From positions 19,236,065 through 19,300,064 of the forward strand of contig OZ018416.1 of assembly GCA_963969595.1 (NCBI GenBank): DNA of 64,000 nt, written 5' to 3'. The first letter of the stretch is position 1. Each line of letters begins with the position of its first letter. Positions 12,706-25,122 of the stretch are shown one piece after another. The notes below the pieces were generated by a model, which was not told the origin of the DNA, did no database searches, and worked only from the letters and a program-made list of their open reading frames with translations. The DNA comes from Neckera pumila. Its lineage: Eukaryota > Streptophyta > Bryopsida > Hypnales > Neckeraceae. Made by a program: the position numbers and the translations under genes.

Positions 12706-13802
12706 GCCTCTTTTCAATACGCGCCACTTCACAGTTAACTTCCATCTTTTCATATCTAATGAGGTTGACCAAAAGCTTAAGAATAGGAACAACTCACACA
12801 CTAATCCAGCCATTTCTAAGAAATCATGAAAATTTATTTCATAACGGAGGGAGTAACTAAATAATTGTATTTAGCAAGAATGTAGGAAGAGATGGAATTT
12901 GATAATACAATGAAGTGTCATGTATTGAAATGGTTTAAATGTCCAAGGATTGTATGAGGTCATAGAAATAAATAGGATAATGAAGTCTATTCAAATTGTG
13001 CCACATTTTAGGAACCTAAGTCAATATTTTGTGAACATATATAAACTTTGAAACTTTGTCATTTTAATCAATGGTGTCACTAAGTATCACTCTGCCAATT
13101 TTTAAGACTATTGGAAAATATGGTGTATTTGGATAATTAAAAATACAATGGAAAAGTAATAAATTTGCATAGTTTTCTAAATAGAATATTTGTGCTTAAT
13201 AACAATGGATTATAATGGTGTTTGAATGGCAACGACTCTAGCATGTGAGTGTATGAGCGTGAGCCTAAGAGCGGTGAGCGGGGATTGTGTGAGCCTAGAG
13301 CCTAGAATTTAGAACATGATGTAATTTCTAAAAAAATTGGTTAAAAAGTCAAAAGATTGTTTTTTTTTCAATGAAATGTATTATATTTAGAAAAAATCAA
13401 CCTATTACCACAAGACCTATGATCATGGATTTTAGATCTAGAATCATAGGAAGTTGGGGCTTTTGCATGTTTTGAAATTCATATCATGTTTTGAAAGGTC
13501 GTCCCAGAGTGGGCTGATCAAGTGACAGTACCAATAATTTAGAGGCAATTCTAAGGATGAGAAGAAGACAAATTCAATTAAAATATCATAGGATGTAGAA
13601 CATTGTGTAAATAATAAAATATTCTTTCATTGCAACAAGGAAATTATATTGGAATATGAATATGAAATATATTGGAATTTGAATTTAGAGATTTTGAAGA
13701 TTGAGTATTGGTGCTATATACATATCTACTTCATATGATGCTAATATTTGTCAACTAATTTACTTGTATGTCTTAATGATTTTGGAAATAACAATCGCTT
13801 GC
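12706..13802. other. No gene seen; lone Stowaway-like end
   Basis: At about 12,836-12,849 the sequence AACGGAGGGAGTA matches the right terminus of a Stowaway-type miniature element (CTCCCTCCGTT on the other strand, next to TA). No left terminus is found upstream, so only an end is preserved. Nothing else recognised. Confidence 0.4.
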
Positions 13803-13806
13803 TTAA

Positions 13807-14736
13807 CCCCTAAAAGTTTTTGACTATGTTTTCATCCAAAATGCTCCAAAAATGCCATTTCTAATACAAGTACCAAATTTTAGAAAAAGAAACATTTTTG
13901 GACACATGTAATCATAGGATCTTGTAGCACACTAGTTCAAGATGTTGTGGAAAAAATTTCAGAAATTTCCACCTTGTGGATTGCTAGATAATAGCGTATG
14001 AATTGACAAAAATCCTTTTTTTGTCCCTGCAAAAATCCGGGCAACTGCACTTCATAAAGTCACATTTGTATGAAAAAACGGTGATTAATCTTTGGATTCA
14101 TTTTTCAAGGCAAGTTGACTACATGCTTGAAAAATTTCAGATCATTTGGAATTGTAAAACGTATAGGAAAAAATTAGTAAGTAGAAAGAAGTAGAGAATC
14201 ATTCAAAATGCTAAATTATTAACCATTTATTTAAGGAATTGAAAATTGCCAGTCCCAATGGTTGTAATGTCGTAATAAACAATATACACCTAATGGCTTT
14301 ATTTTTTTCCAAAAAATATTGAAAATTGAATTAAATAAAGGACTGCAAAGTTTATTTTAGAGTAGAGATTTCATAACTACCCAAAAACTACCCTAAACAA
14401 AAACTCTTCATAACCTTCATCTCATTAATCAAAATGGAACAATTCAAAGCTTTCCATGTATATATAAATCTAGTGAATTAATTTCATTTTTTTTTTTTTA
14501 AAGTGATTTTTAAAGAAGTTTTTTGGGTTGCCCAAGTTGCCCGCTGAATGTTGAAATTTACATATTATGCAAGAACTTTTTAACCGTATAGTCAAAAGTT
14601 ATGAAAATTGTTGGGCCTTAAAGCTGTTCTTTGGAAAAATGATGTGTTAAATTTTTAAAGAAAAAAAAAAATCCATTTATAGTGAGCTGTCCAAAATTGC
14701 TATATTGCTAAAAAACGCAGTTTGGTCCTTTAGGGA
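13807..14736. mobile_element. piggyBac-like non-coding element, family B copy 2 (B2)
   Basis: TTAA at 13,803-13,806 precedes CCCCTAAAAGTTTTTGACTA. The right end is GGTCCTTTAGGGA followed by TCAA (14,737-14,740), a one-base decay of TTAA. Length 930 bp, inverted relative to B1, B3 and B4. The subterminal block TGCTCCAAAAATGCCATTTC is shared with the other B copies and resembles the ACCATTCAAAACTGTCATTTC block of family A. Confidence 0.85.
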
Positions 14737-14740
14737 TCAA

Positions 14741-17597
14741 CTTCATCCAAACTAAGGATAGGAACGTGGATGAACATGTCTATCTTATAATCTGATTTAT
14801 AGAAGTAATAAAAGATGTAATAAAGGTGTTTGCAGTTTAAGTACATGCCATGCTCCAGTGGGAGTCCAATTCATGCTTTCGTAATGAAGACATGTACAAG
14901 ATGGAAAATTGAAAAGTGTGATGTTATAATCCTTTGGGTCAAGTTCAGTCCCAACAAAAGTATAAGAAACAACACTAGGTCCAGGGCAAGGAAAGAGGTT
15001 CACCCTAATTGTACTTGCAGTAACATTCCTTGCATTTTCCTACATATTGCAATGATTTTAATTATTGCTTTGATAAACTTGCTTGCCATTCAAAATGGAA
15101 GAGATTCTTTCAGCATATGTTGGTCAAGGATAAATTTGCAACACATGCTCAAATATCCTAGGCGAGGTGAATAGACGTCAAGGTGACATTAGCTCGAGGT
15201 GAATGCAAGAAACACCACGCAGTAGATTTTAGGTGGAACTAGCTTATTCAAACTCAATGATTTTGATGCAAGTAAAATTGGTATTGGTTAGAACAAGCTA
15301 GACCTCGAGGATCTTTATTCTCATAAGAATATGAAAAATCTTAGATTCCATGGCGTATCATGCAATTTGATAAGCACAAAACCAAAAAAATTTAATTTGA
15401 ATTGTCATACCTTGATACTCACTCTTTTGCCCTTCTAGGGCAATCTTGGATTTCTCATGCCTAACACTCAATAGCTTGCATTTGGCCTATAGATACTTTT
15501 GAATGGTGTGACATTCTTTCCTTGACTTGTGTGAAATTCTCGCTATAAGTTTCAATGTATTGCTATCCGTTTCTGCTACAAATTATGTATGGGGCATAAT
15601 TGCTTTAAATACCTCAACTGTATAACTCCAAGTTGCATTCTAGTAATGGACAATCTAATTTGAATCTAAAGATGAGAGAAGTTAACCTTGTTGAGGTGAT
15701 GATTATGATCTTTGTGAGCGTTTATTTACTCACCTTTGATAAATAAGTGAGCACAACCAGGTTCTAGTTTTCATGTGTATTTTTTATCAACCTACGGGTG
15801 CCTAGCGTCAATCCATTGTGCTTTCCAAGCAATGGATCTTTTATAAGTTCCTAATCATGCACAAAGTGCAAGAAAATCGAAGAAATACAACCAATTACAA
15901 CTTCTACTTTAACTTCTTCAACAAAAAAAGTCACGGTGGTTTTGAGATTGGACTTGTTATAGTCTAAATTTAGCAACCCTAAATGAAAGAACACCTCATG
16001 CCATTTTCAAAAATATAATATTTGACCCTCTTCCATTCTCCTAACCAAAGATATTGATGGATGAAGTTAGCCTTTCTAGGGCTATTTAAATTTCATCCAT
16101 GCTTTTGGATGTATTCCCTAATTCAATTAATCTTGGAATTTGAACCCTAATTCTAAGTAAAAAAGCACTGATTAAGTCCTAAGTTTGAACTTAGGTAGAC
16201 TAATTCAAATTAACTTCATCCGTTTCTTAACTTAAACTTCATCTTTTGATTTCTCCTAGGGTATTTGGTCTTTCTTAGAGTTTGAATCACTTTTGGATTA
16301 CTTGAATCTCTTACTTCAGGTTTTCAATGCTAAATTCTTCCTTTGATTGAGTTAAGTTGTCCTAATTCTCCCTTCCCTTGTTCCTTAAGGATTTGATTGA
16401 ACTCTAATCAGTTTTTAGTTTTAGTTTTTTTAGAATTGTTTCTTGAGAGGCTAATTTAAGCTTTCCAAAGTGTTATCTTATGTGAAGATTCACTTATCTT
16501 ATCAAAAGTTATTGATGGATGAAGTTTAAGCGCTAATCGGTGTTCAAAACTTCATTCGTTGATTACTACTAATCCTACTTTGAAAATTAAATTCTAATTT
16601 CAATTTTACAGTCTAGGTTCCTTCTACTTACTAACTTCCTAATTTCATTCTTCTTGGTTACTCTTTAATTACTTTTCATCCAAATTAGGTGCTAAATTTC
16701 ATCCTTCTATTTCTCACTCATTTTAGCTCTATTTCTTAAGTGTGATATGTTTTTGGAAAGCCCTAGTCTTAATCTACTAACTCTTAAAGATAAACTTGGG
16801 AAAAAACCTAATCTAGACTCTCTGAATCAACTTTGAAATTCGGCTAAGGTTTAAATTGTTTAATCTAAATAATTCAAAAGGAGAGGAAGAATTTAGTGAA
16901 TTACCTCGAATCGAGCTTCATTCGCCGTGTTGTAGAGTAGCTCCTTGAGATACTCTCAATCCGCCATCTTTGGATGTAGTTTTAGAGTTTTGCTCACCAC
17001 TTAAAGATGGTATAAATACAAATTTTGGAGTTTTCACTACTTCTGTCTTTTCTTTCTACCTCTACTCCTTCCTTTTCTTTTAACACTATTCTAATTCAAT
17101 TATTCAACTATTCCAAGAGTTGACTTCTTTTGGAATAAATAATTGACTTCAACTTCTAAACAATAATTGGCTTTGAAATCCCTATCTCTTATCTTGTCAA
17201 TTATTGTCTATTCCTATTTTAATGGTTCACACTTGTTTCCTAAGATTTTCTCTTAATCCTATCCACTCCCCATTGTCTCTTCAACCTCTCAATTTGTCAC
17301 TTCATCTTCCAAATGATTTTCTTACAAATTGTTGTGCAACTCTTGGCTATAGAGTTTGAGAATTTTCTTCCCTGTTCTAATTGTCTTTTGGCTATTATAC
17401 TCTAATTTCTATGTGTACATTTCCTAACCTTTCCTTTCTATTTGTTCTACCTATCTAATATTTTGTTAATTCCTTCCTTATCTTTTTTTCAAAGACAAGA
17501 TTAATTTATGCAAAGAGGATTGTTTCTTTTCCTCTTTCCCTTGAGGAGGCTAGAGTAGTTTGAAGAGGCTGCTGATTTTTTAAGAGAGGAATTGAAT
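14741..17597. other. 2.9 kb without recognised gene; repeat-like
   Basis: Contains the second copy of a dispersed repeat at about 15,700-15,855 and a long pyrimidine-rich stretch (about 16,000-17,500, many CTT/ATT and TCATCC blocks). TATAAATA at 17,010-17,017 could be a promoter box. I cannot resolve long terminal repeats or polymerase motifs, so a retroelement is only a suspicion. Open frames at 14,797-15,174 overlap on both strands and show no domain. Confidence 0.45.
15700..15855. repeat. Dispersed repeat, copy 2 (inverted relative to 1,110-1,270)
   Basis: Blocks TAGCGTCAATC, ATTGTGC, and AATGGATCTTTT occur in the same order and spacing as in the reverse complement of copy 1. TTTATTTACTCA also matches. 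Roughly 70-80% similar by eye. Confidence 0.5.
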
Positions 17598-17678
17598 CAA
17601 TTTGATGATCTAGGGAGGCCATACCAATTTGATGATCCAAGGAGAGCCTACCAATTCAATGATCCAGGGAGGGCTAGC
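17598..17678. repeat. 27-bp tandem repeat, three units
   Basis: Three consecutive 27-bp units begin CAATTTGATGATC or CAATTCAATGATC and end GCCATAC, GCCTAC or GGCTAGC. The unit is a multiple of three and lies in a 70-codon open frame (17,592-17,804) as a 9-residue repeat QFDDxxRxY. The frame has no known domain and may be open only because of the repeat. Confidence 0.75.
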
Positions 17679-20600
17679 AGTCAGAAAGGCCCTGGCCCTT
17701 GCAAACTCTTGCGAGGTCACCCCCGCCTCATAGAGTGCTGCCGCATGGCGTGCCTTCACATGTTGAATTTATGCGTGAAGTGGCAGGGTCCGGGGGTGAC
17801 GTAGCCGGCTACCCTTGCTTCATCGCATAGATCGATTCGGTAAGTCTAAGGTTTGTTTGGTGGGGAGCCTCCAGATTTTTCCAAATCGTATTTTTAAACA
17901 TGGCTTCCCATTTTTATGGAAAATTTGTGAATACCAAGAGTCAAATTTTTGTTGATGAGGGTTGAAGCACTAAATTTCTTGGGATGCTAAATTTGGAATT
18001 CCAAAACTAAGGTTTTGGAAATTAAACTTGGATAATGGTAACTTCTATGTTTGGAGGGGATTTTTTAAGACTTCACTAAGCCAAAGCTTCGCCGTGCTTT
18101 TGTAAAGCACTAAATTTTTTAGAAATTCAAACCACAAAGTCAAAGCTTTGCCTTGCTTTTGTAAATCTCTAAATTTCAAGAAAATTCAAACTACACAAAG
18201 TCAAAGCTTCCCCGGGCTTGAGACTTTACAAGAAACCAACAATGAGATTTTATAAAGACGTGTGTTAGTACATTCTAAAACACTACATATGTTAATAGAC
18301 ACAATCTAAGACACAATTTGCTTAAAGGAAAATACTAGAGAGGCATCGCCAAGGTATGGAGGGGGGTATACTCTAGGATTGGAACAATATTAGTAGATCC
18401 ACCAAAAACTCATTCAACAAATGTCAAATTAGTACTACAAGTCCAAAACATGAAAACAAAGATAAACTTTGAAAGGACCCCAATGTCCTTCAAAGAGAGC
18501 TTCAAAGCAACAACAACAGAACTTAAAATGCTCCAATAAACACACATGTTTTCAACTTTGGCTCTAAATGGCCAAAAAGTTCAAACAAATGGACCAAAGT
18601 GTTTTAGAAGACCAAAATAATGGTCCAAGGGGTGTTTGTGAGAAAAAAGTGAGCCCCTAATATACATTTTCAAGGATGCTCACCTCCCTCTCTTTTCTTA
18701 GTAGTAAACTTATCATTTAGGATTTTCATCCTAATCTTCTAAATTCTGGCTTTCTATGCTGGACCAAATTTTAACTTTTAGAATACAACTCCAAATTACA
18801 AACGGATTGCATCATTGGTTTCAAAAGGCCATTTTTAGTTCAATGGTCCTCATAGCCCCTAGTTTGACATTAAGAACTCAATAAAACTTAGCGCTAATTG
18901 AATACCAAAAAGGGGTAAAAATCTAGTTCTTGGAGTTTGACTTTTTTGAGAAAAGTAACTAACCTAAGTTTTTTAGAAGATATAAGGGAGTAAAAAAGAT
19001 CCAACTTAAACCTCATTTCAATTTAGCGTGCTCCTAGAATGCCAGTCAACTCCACTGTATTCTTCAAATTTGGCAATTGTTGCGGAATCTCGCCAATTTG
19101 GGCACTTTTGGCTATTAAAATGTCTTGAAACTTGTTGAAGCATCTTATTAGCATAAAACAAGCTAGTCTAATTTTTAGTAAAATTTTACCGCAAGCTGGA
19201 AAATTTCTTAGAATTTCCTATCGTAGGTTTTGGCGATTGACCGTCTAGAAGGGCATTTTTTGTATGTCAGAAAATTCCAAATCCTTTTATGGAATCTCCT
19301 ATGGAATTCCACAAAGGATGTGCAAGCTCATATTTTTACTTGGCACAAAGGTCATAGAAGAATCATATCTTGTCATCTCTTTTTAAAATTAGTAATTAGG
19401 AAATCTTCTGCGTAGAAAGGAATCTTGACAAATCGATTTCGCCATTGATCTCCAAATGCGATTCCCACCCAATAACAACAAAGTGCATTCCAAAATTCGT
19501 CCCAGGTGTCCATCTTGAGGTTGTAACTCCTGCAAGCCAACAATCAGAATTTCAGTTATTTCGTCGATACAATGGAGAAAGTGAAACCTATTTTTGAATA
19601 TGGACATATGACCTCAACGGTATTCCCTCAGACCAATCTAGTCCTAAGATGTCACATTCATTGTAGGTTTGGCAATTTTAGCCCTATTTACTAAAAATCC
19701 TTCTAATCACGTGAAATCCCGATTTTATACCTGTTTACAAATGGAAATTGGATGTAGTTGAGGGCAACTTACTGATAAGGGACCAAATGCTATATTGGCA
19801 TGTGATATACCTATTTTGATTTTATACTCTTTTGGGGGCTTTTTGTAACTAAAAATATACTCAAATTTGCAAGAAACAAAAAAAAGAAAATAATGAGTCC
19901 TGAGTGACAAATTGGAAGCTCACAACCTTCAAAATCAATCTAAAGATCCAAAAACCTCTTTTCCCTTCAAGTGCGGAATTTGAATGTAGGTGTCTTTTGC
20001 TATAAGCATCTTGTTGAATGCGTTTGCAATTTTCTTTTCCTTTTCAAATGCCATAGCTCTCTTTCATATTAAATCTTTTTTGGAGGGGCTTTTCCCAAAA
20101 GGGCCCCCATAGAACAAACCTTATAGTTGATCATCTACATGAAGGCTCAAATCTAGTCCTCATACATGGCAATTAACATGTTAGATTCACATTTTTTGGA
20201 GGCTTGTATTTGTTTGTAGTGCACTGTTTTTTTGAGGTTGCACACTGGGACATCTGTTATTTCTTATTTTTTAGTTCTGCAATTCTACAAAGATGATGAA
20301 TAAAGTCATTATTCAAACGGTTTTCAATTTACAGTATAGGGTAAAAAAACAGAAAAAAAAACAAGGTTAAAGGTCATACCATTTCCATGAATCTACCCTA
20401 TCAAAAGTACTAAAATGCGATCCAATCCTCCAATTTACAAATTTCTAGCTCTAATGTAGCTCCAAAAAGGTACTATCTAAGCTCTAATTTCTAGAAACAT
20501 CTTGTCCACTTCAAACATTGATGCTCCATCCTTGTACTATTTGTAGGGTTGGATATACTAGAACTTTCTATAATTTTTTGGCAATTAGCTTCTTTGTATG

Positions 20601-21571
20601 TATGTGCATGTTTATTGCCCAGTGGAACAAGCAAGTCCTTTCAAGGTCTACCATTGGAATAAATGGAATCCGTAACCCATATACAATGCAAACTGTATTA
20701 AAGCTAGCTTGAGCACTATCACACATGAATTCTTAGAAGGTTGGATTCGACACCCCATTTTCTACCATGACCTATTTGGACAACGCCAAAAATGAGCTAA
20801 CCTTTGGTGCCCTCAATATGTGTATCACAAACAACAATGGTCATGACTTTGCAATAAGTGAAGTGGCAAGCAATAGTTGTCTATGATTTTATCCTTTTCA
20901 CATGATCAAACATGACAAAGCAGTTCTCAAAGTTGCCACTTGATTGCATCTGTATGATACAATCAACTCCACTCCCGAATCCATCCACAATCATCTTGAA
21001 CAAATGCCAAACTAGATGGTAAGCTTGGCTAAAATTAGCTAAAAAAGAAGTGCCATTTCTTTTTGGCTAAAACTAGGATCAAATAACCAGATTTTCACAT
21101 GAAGATGGTTTGCCAAAAATCCAAAGAATCCAATAACAATTCATTGAACCATATATTAACTATCATTTGACCATCTCTCATCAAGGATTTTTTTGATGGT
21201 TGAATGAAGGAATTACTTCATTGATGTTTAGTGAGATTGAATGGTTGAGAGGTTGTTTTTATAATGAAATTCATTTTCCGTCATGAATCCGCAAAGAATA
21301 TAAAACAATTCAAAAATGAGGGCTTGACCACTCATTGTCAAAATGCAGGAATTGTATTCAATGTAGAACTTCAGACCTCATTTTGGCATAGTAGAATAAC
21401 TTTCTTCAAAATTCTTAGAACAAAAAAAAGTTGGTAAATCTAGATCACTTTAAACTCCAAAAAAGACGTTTGTGATTTGGGGACTCCAAAAAAAGTTTAT
21501 AGATAAAATTTAGAGAAGATGTTTGAAAATATAAAAAAAAATGGTCCCTTCCAAACCCTCTTTGAATTCTA
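17679..21571. other. 3.9 kb without recognised gene
   Basis: Holds a 58-61-bp tandem repeat at about 18,072-18,225 (listed). Scattered open frames of about 60-70 codons (19,230-19,910; 20,518-20,712) show no domain. One stretch at about 20,775-20,889 reads open for about 40 codons after the stop of the 20,518 frame and may be coding debris. No function assigned. Confidence 0.5.
18072..18225. repeat. About 60-bp tandem repeat, 2.5 units
   Basis: CAAAGCTTCGCC at about 18,082, CAAAGCTTTGCC at about 18,140 and CAAAGCTTCCCC at about 18,202 are each followed or preceded by GCTTTTGTAAA and AAATTCAAAC blocks, giving a period of about 58-61 bp. Confidence 0.6.
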
Positions 21572-21779
21572 TTAACCTCTAAAGTCCCATTGTTCCCTTA
21601 GGGGACAATTTGGAGTTTGGGTAGGTACCTATGGGCTGAAATTATATTGTGATTTTTTGAAACTTTTTGAGGATGTGTAGACAGTGTAGTTTTCCAAGAG
21701 GTTTGTGGATATATAATTTTCATTCCAATCTGATGCCAGATGAAAAAGTTATGGTGCTTTTTGCCCAAACAAACTTGAG

Positions 21780-22080
21780 GGGCAGGCTGGTCAGACAAAT
21801 ATTTTGTTGACTTTGGAGGGGTCAGTCGTAAACCCCGACTTTGGAAGGGTAGTAGGTGAACTTGCGGAGGCCGAGCGAGGTTGAGCAACCCTCGGTTGCA
21901 TCCAAGCGACTACTTGTCCCGACTAGACGGGAAGGCCACCTGTGAGCAAGCAGGCGGCTCTTTCCTTGATCCATGAGCGGGGAACTTATGGAAAGCGCAT
22001 CTCGGCTTGGGAGCAAGCACCAAAGAGCGCCTCCGGCTCAACCCAGCAGGAGGAGGCACTCCACCAACAAACATGTAAGT
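21780..22080 (+). other. GC-rich block inside the piggyBac element
   Basis: About 300 bp of clearly higher GC than anything nearby, with an open frame from 21,942. A splice-donor-like ATGTAAGT follows at about 22,073-22,080. It lies between the element's left terminus and the transposase remnant, where a promoter, 5' exon or N-terminal coding part would be. The frame itself (YGKRISAWEQAPKS in part) matches nothing I know. Foreign captured DNA is an alternative. Confidence 0.35.
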
Positions 22081-22801
22081 TTTCTCCATATTTTTTTTTT
22101 GTTTTATTTCTTGTTTTTTGTTTTTTCTCCTTCTTCTGTGTTTTTTTCCATCCCTTTGTGTTCACCTTGTCTTATCCTTCTTTTTCCAACCTCATGAACA
22201 AACCCCTTGCTCATTCCCAAAGAAAAATGCTGAATTTTTTTATTTGCTACACATGATAAAATTTGCAAATTTTGAAATCATATTTGCAATCAATGGTCCC
22301 AAATTGAGTAAGAGGCAAATACAAAATAAATTCTTCTAGCATAAAGTAGGGTTTATGTTTTCTTTACATACACCCCTAGATTGACTTTAGAGATAGGTGA
22401 CGGGGTTAAAAAAATGTGTCCATTCTTCCCCTTGATCAAGCATTGCACAATTTTTGTTTCTTTTTTTTGTTTCTTGTCCTTCCCCATTTTCTTGTTTCTT
22501 TGCTAGCACACTTTATCCTTTCTGCTTCTCTAAATCTTTTGTTCAAAGTCCATGATTAATTTTTGTTGAATGTCTACGATCACTTTTTATTCATCACTCT
22601 TCTCCATTCACAACTTCATTCCCTTTTCCCTTATTTATGTTCTTTTCCAATACTCATTCTAGTTTGCTTTCCATATTTGTTTTTGTTCTAGATTATTTAC
22701 CCTAGCGTAGTTCTTGTTTTTCTATTGTGGGTACATGACATTGTATAATCAAGCAATAGTCCTTTATATAAGCTATTACTTGGGAACATTTCAGGATGAA
22801 A

Positions 22802-23643
22802 TTAGTTGTGAAATGTTTGCTAGTACAAAACGAGGGTAACGGGCAAGTAGTTGTCAATCATGGACAATTTTTTCTCTAGCATTGCCCTTTTCAAAGATTT
22901 AGGGACAAAAAAATCTATGCAATAGGCACAATGAGGGCCATTTGGATGGACCTTCCACAATCATTCATGGACACAAAGGTTTTCAATAGAAACAAGCAAG
23001 CACACTAGATCGGCGCATGCACAATTCAAGGAACATGAGTAGCATAATATGGAAGGACAAAAAAACGGTTATCATCCTTTTGACACATGCAGTGCTGATA
23101 CAATTTCTATGTGAATTTTCAGTAGCAGGTATCCCATGCTGTCATGGCTTTGAGCGGAAGAACATTCAGTCATCACCAATGCACGTTGAATATGCAACAT
23201 ATATACGCGGTGTGGACATGGCAGATCAATTAAGTGCTTCATATACATGTCAAACCCGGTCCCACAAGTGGTGGCATCGGGTGTTTTTTTTCCTTGTCGA
23301 CACTAGCATTGTAAATATGTACATCATTTATATAGACAAGTGCAAGACACAAGATCCTCTGAAGCGTCCAATGATGCATTTGCAGTTTTGCACTAAATTG
23401 TGAGAATCATTGACTGTAAGATGGCTTTGAAAGAGACGTACCAAATTTGAAGAAGCACCCCGCAGTAGACAAGTGTGCTATCTAGCATTTACTCATGTCC
23501 AAAATCCTTGCGTGGTTTGCAATGATGGCTCACTGCCACTAGTAAGACCTAAAATATATTGCCCTACTTGTGGTAATAAGTTCATATGTTGGCGGAAAGG
23601 ATGCTTCCAAAAATACCATAAATATCTTCTTTCAGTTCTTTGA
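22802..23643 (+). pseudogene. piggyBac transposase, C-terminal half, decayed
   Basis: DDE transposase of the piggyBac superfamily (DDE_Tnp_1_7), which excises and inserts DNA at TTAA. Visible pieces in order: a strand-like VVKCLLV segment at 22,804; DNFFSSIALFKDLGTKK at about 22,863-22,913, holding the second catalytic Asp; a shifted frame with IYAIGTMRAIWMDLP; then the frame from 23,017 with IIWKDKKTVIILL, YIRGVDMADQL (third catalytic Asp region) and SHKWWHRVFFFLVD, all family hallmarks. The same frame continues through TGA at 23,401-23,403 and 23,428-23,430 into the C-terminal Cys-rich domain (CxxC, CPTC, CWRKGC and a following His) ending at 23,641-23,643. At least two frameshifts and two premature stops make it non-functional. 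The N-terminal half with the first catalytic Asp is not identified. Confidence in the family is high; exact breakpoints are approximate. Confidence 0.85.
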
Positions 23644-24787
23644 GATGATGTTGAATAAGTAAGTGTCAATTACACATTCATTTTTTACAATGTTGGTGTT
23701 TGGCTATTTTTCATTCACTAGCAAATGTTGCATTGAAGGCTACTTACAATTGAAATGAAATGTAAAACAAAAAGAACTTGTATTATGAATTTACAATGAT
23801 TTTTGGATATTTTTTGTCAAGAACTACTAATTTTCAAGGAGTTTGAATATTTTAGAATGCTCAAATGTTGTTGTTGATGGCCTTTTCACATTTTCTCTTG
23901 TACTTGTAGGAGATATACATCACTCTAAAATTTCAAGAAGTTTTTTGCAAGTTTTCTGTGCAAGCACTACTCTCTACCAATCTGAAAAGTATGCCTCATG
24001 CTCCCAATGACTCCTATAAGGTCTCCAAGTCTACATGCATGGTATGATAAAAAATTTGTGAAACTACAAAGGTGGCAGTTAATTCAAATAGATGAAGAAC
24101 CTTTTGTGAAGGTAGGGAGCTCCTGCATTCCTAATGTTATAAATGCAATGCGGAACATGCTGGATTTTATAGGGAACATCATGGACCCATTTTTGGTAGT
24201 TGCCTAATGGCATTTTCCATTTTGTTCAAACTATAGGTCTTTGAAATTGCATAGAATGTAGGTAAAGTCAAATTTCTTTTTGGATATTGTGAATAAGGAC
24301 TACATCTTTTTATCTACTGTTGGGATTTGTCAGATTTCAAAGAATGGGCTACAAAATCTCATTGCAAAAAAATGTATTGTCTTGTCATTTTTCACAACAT
24401 AATTGCATTCAAGATTCTTTTGGAAGTATTGTAAGTCTCCAAATCCTTTGAAAATTAGTGGAAATGTTCCTAACATGATATGTAATATGGTAGATTTTTA
24501 AATTCAAAACTTGTAGTGCAAAAGATTTCAACAAAGGGCAGTCAAAGTCATCTGAAATTTCAGGGGCAGCACCCAAAAAAACTTTTCCCCAAACTTTGAA
24601 TGCAATTTTCTTCCAATCCGTACGGTCAAACTTGATGAAATTTTTTGTACATGGTCTTAGTCAAGTTCAGTACAACATTTTATGGTTAAATTTTTGAAAA
24701 AAAAAATTCTGTTTTTTGAGGTGAACGTAGCAAAAATGGCAGTTTTCAATGGTTTTTGGCTCAAAAATGGCCTTGGCACTTTAAGGG
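23644..24787. other. Right non-coding part of the piggyBac element
   Basis: A 69-codon open frame at 23,998-24,207 has no recognised domain. The last ~250 bp share the family A terminus. Nothing else seen. Confidence 0.5.
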
Positions 24788-25122
24788 TAACTAAGTTTTG
24801 ATTTAAGACTTCAAATCTCACAGGGATTCCCAGGAATAAAATTTAACTTCATCTACTAAATTTTTTTAGTTCAAAATTTTCTTAAAAACATTATTTTACT
24901 TTGTCAAAATGAGGTACAAAGTCATACATTGAACATAATTCCTACTTTTGGCTTAACTAGGTATGAGTAGTTGAGTTCCTAGTAATCCTAATTTATATAT
25001 CCCACATGGGTTGTTTTACCTCCTACCACTGTACTTGTATAAAGAGCTTGTCATCTCTTGTAGATGCACTCACAATTAGTGGCCTACAAATCTACATGAG
25101 TTTGCTTAGATGCTGCCAAATA
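24788..25122. other. Short spacer, nothing recognised
   Basis: About 335 bp between the piggyBac element and the 96-bp tandem array. No feature seen. Confidence 0.5.

Larger units (their letters stand above)
21576..24787 (+). mobile_element. piggyBac transposon, 3.2 kb, with decayed transposase
   Basis: TTAA at 21,572-21,575 precedes CCTCTAAAGTCCC. The right end is GGCACTTTAAGGG next to GTAAC, where the TTAA appears decayed. The left ~240 bp match the reverse complement of the right part of family A (CCCTTAGGGGACAATTTGG, CCTATG, then GATGCC...AAAAGTTATGG). The right ~60 bp match the reverse complement of family A's left end (GCAGTTTTCAATGGTTTTTG). Thus the termini of this coding element and of non-coding family A are the same. 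Inside are a GC-rich block (about 21,780-22,075), T-rich DNA, and transposase remnants at 22,802-23,643. At 3.2 kb it is longer than a typical 2.4-kb piggyBac, so it may contain further insertions. Confidence 0.8.

Noticed and set aside
14741..17597. LTR retrotransposon
   Set aside because: Only a dispersed repeat and a TATAAATA are present; no paired long repeats, primer-binding site or polymerase motifs were found by eye.
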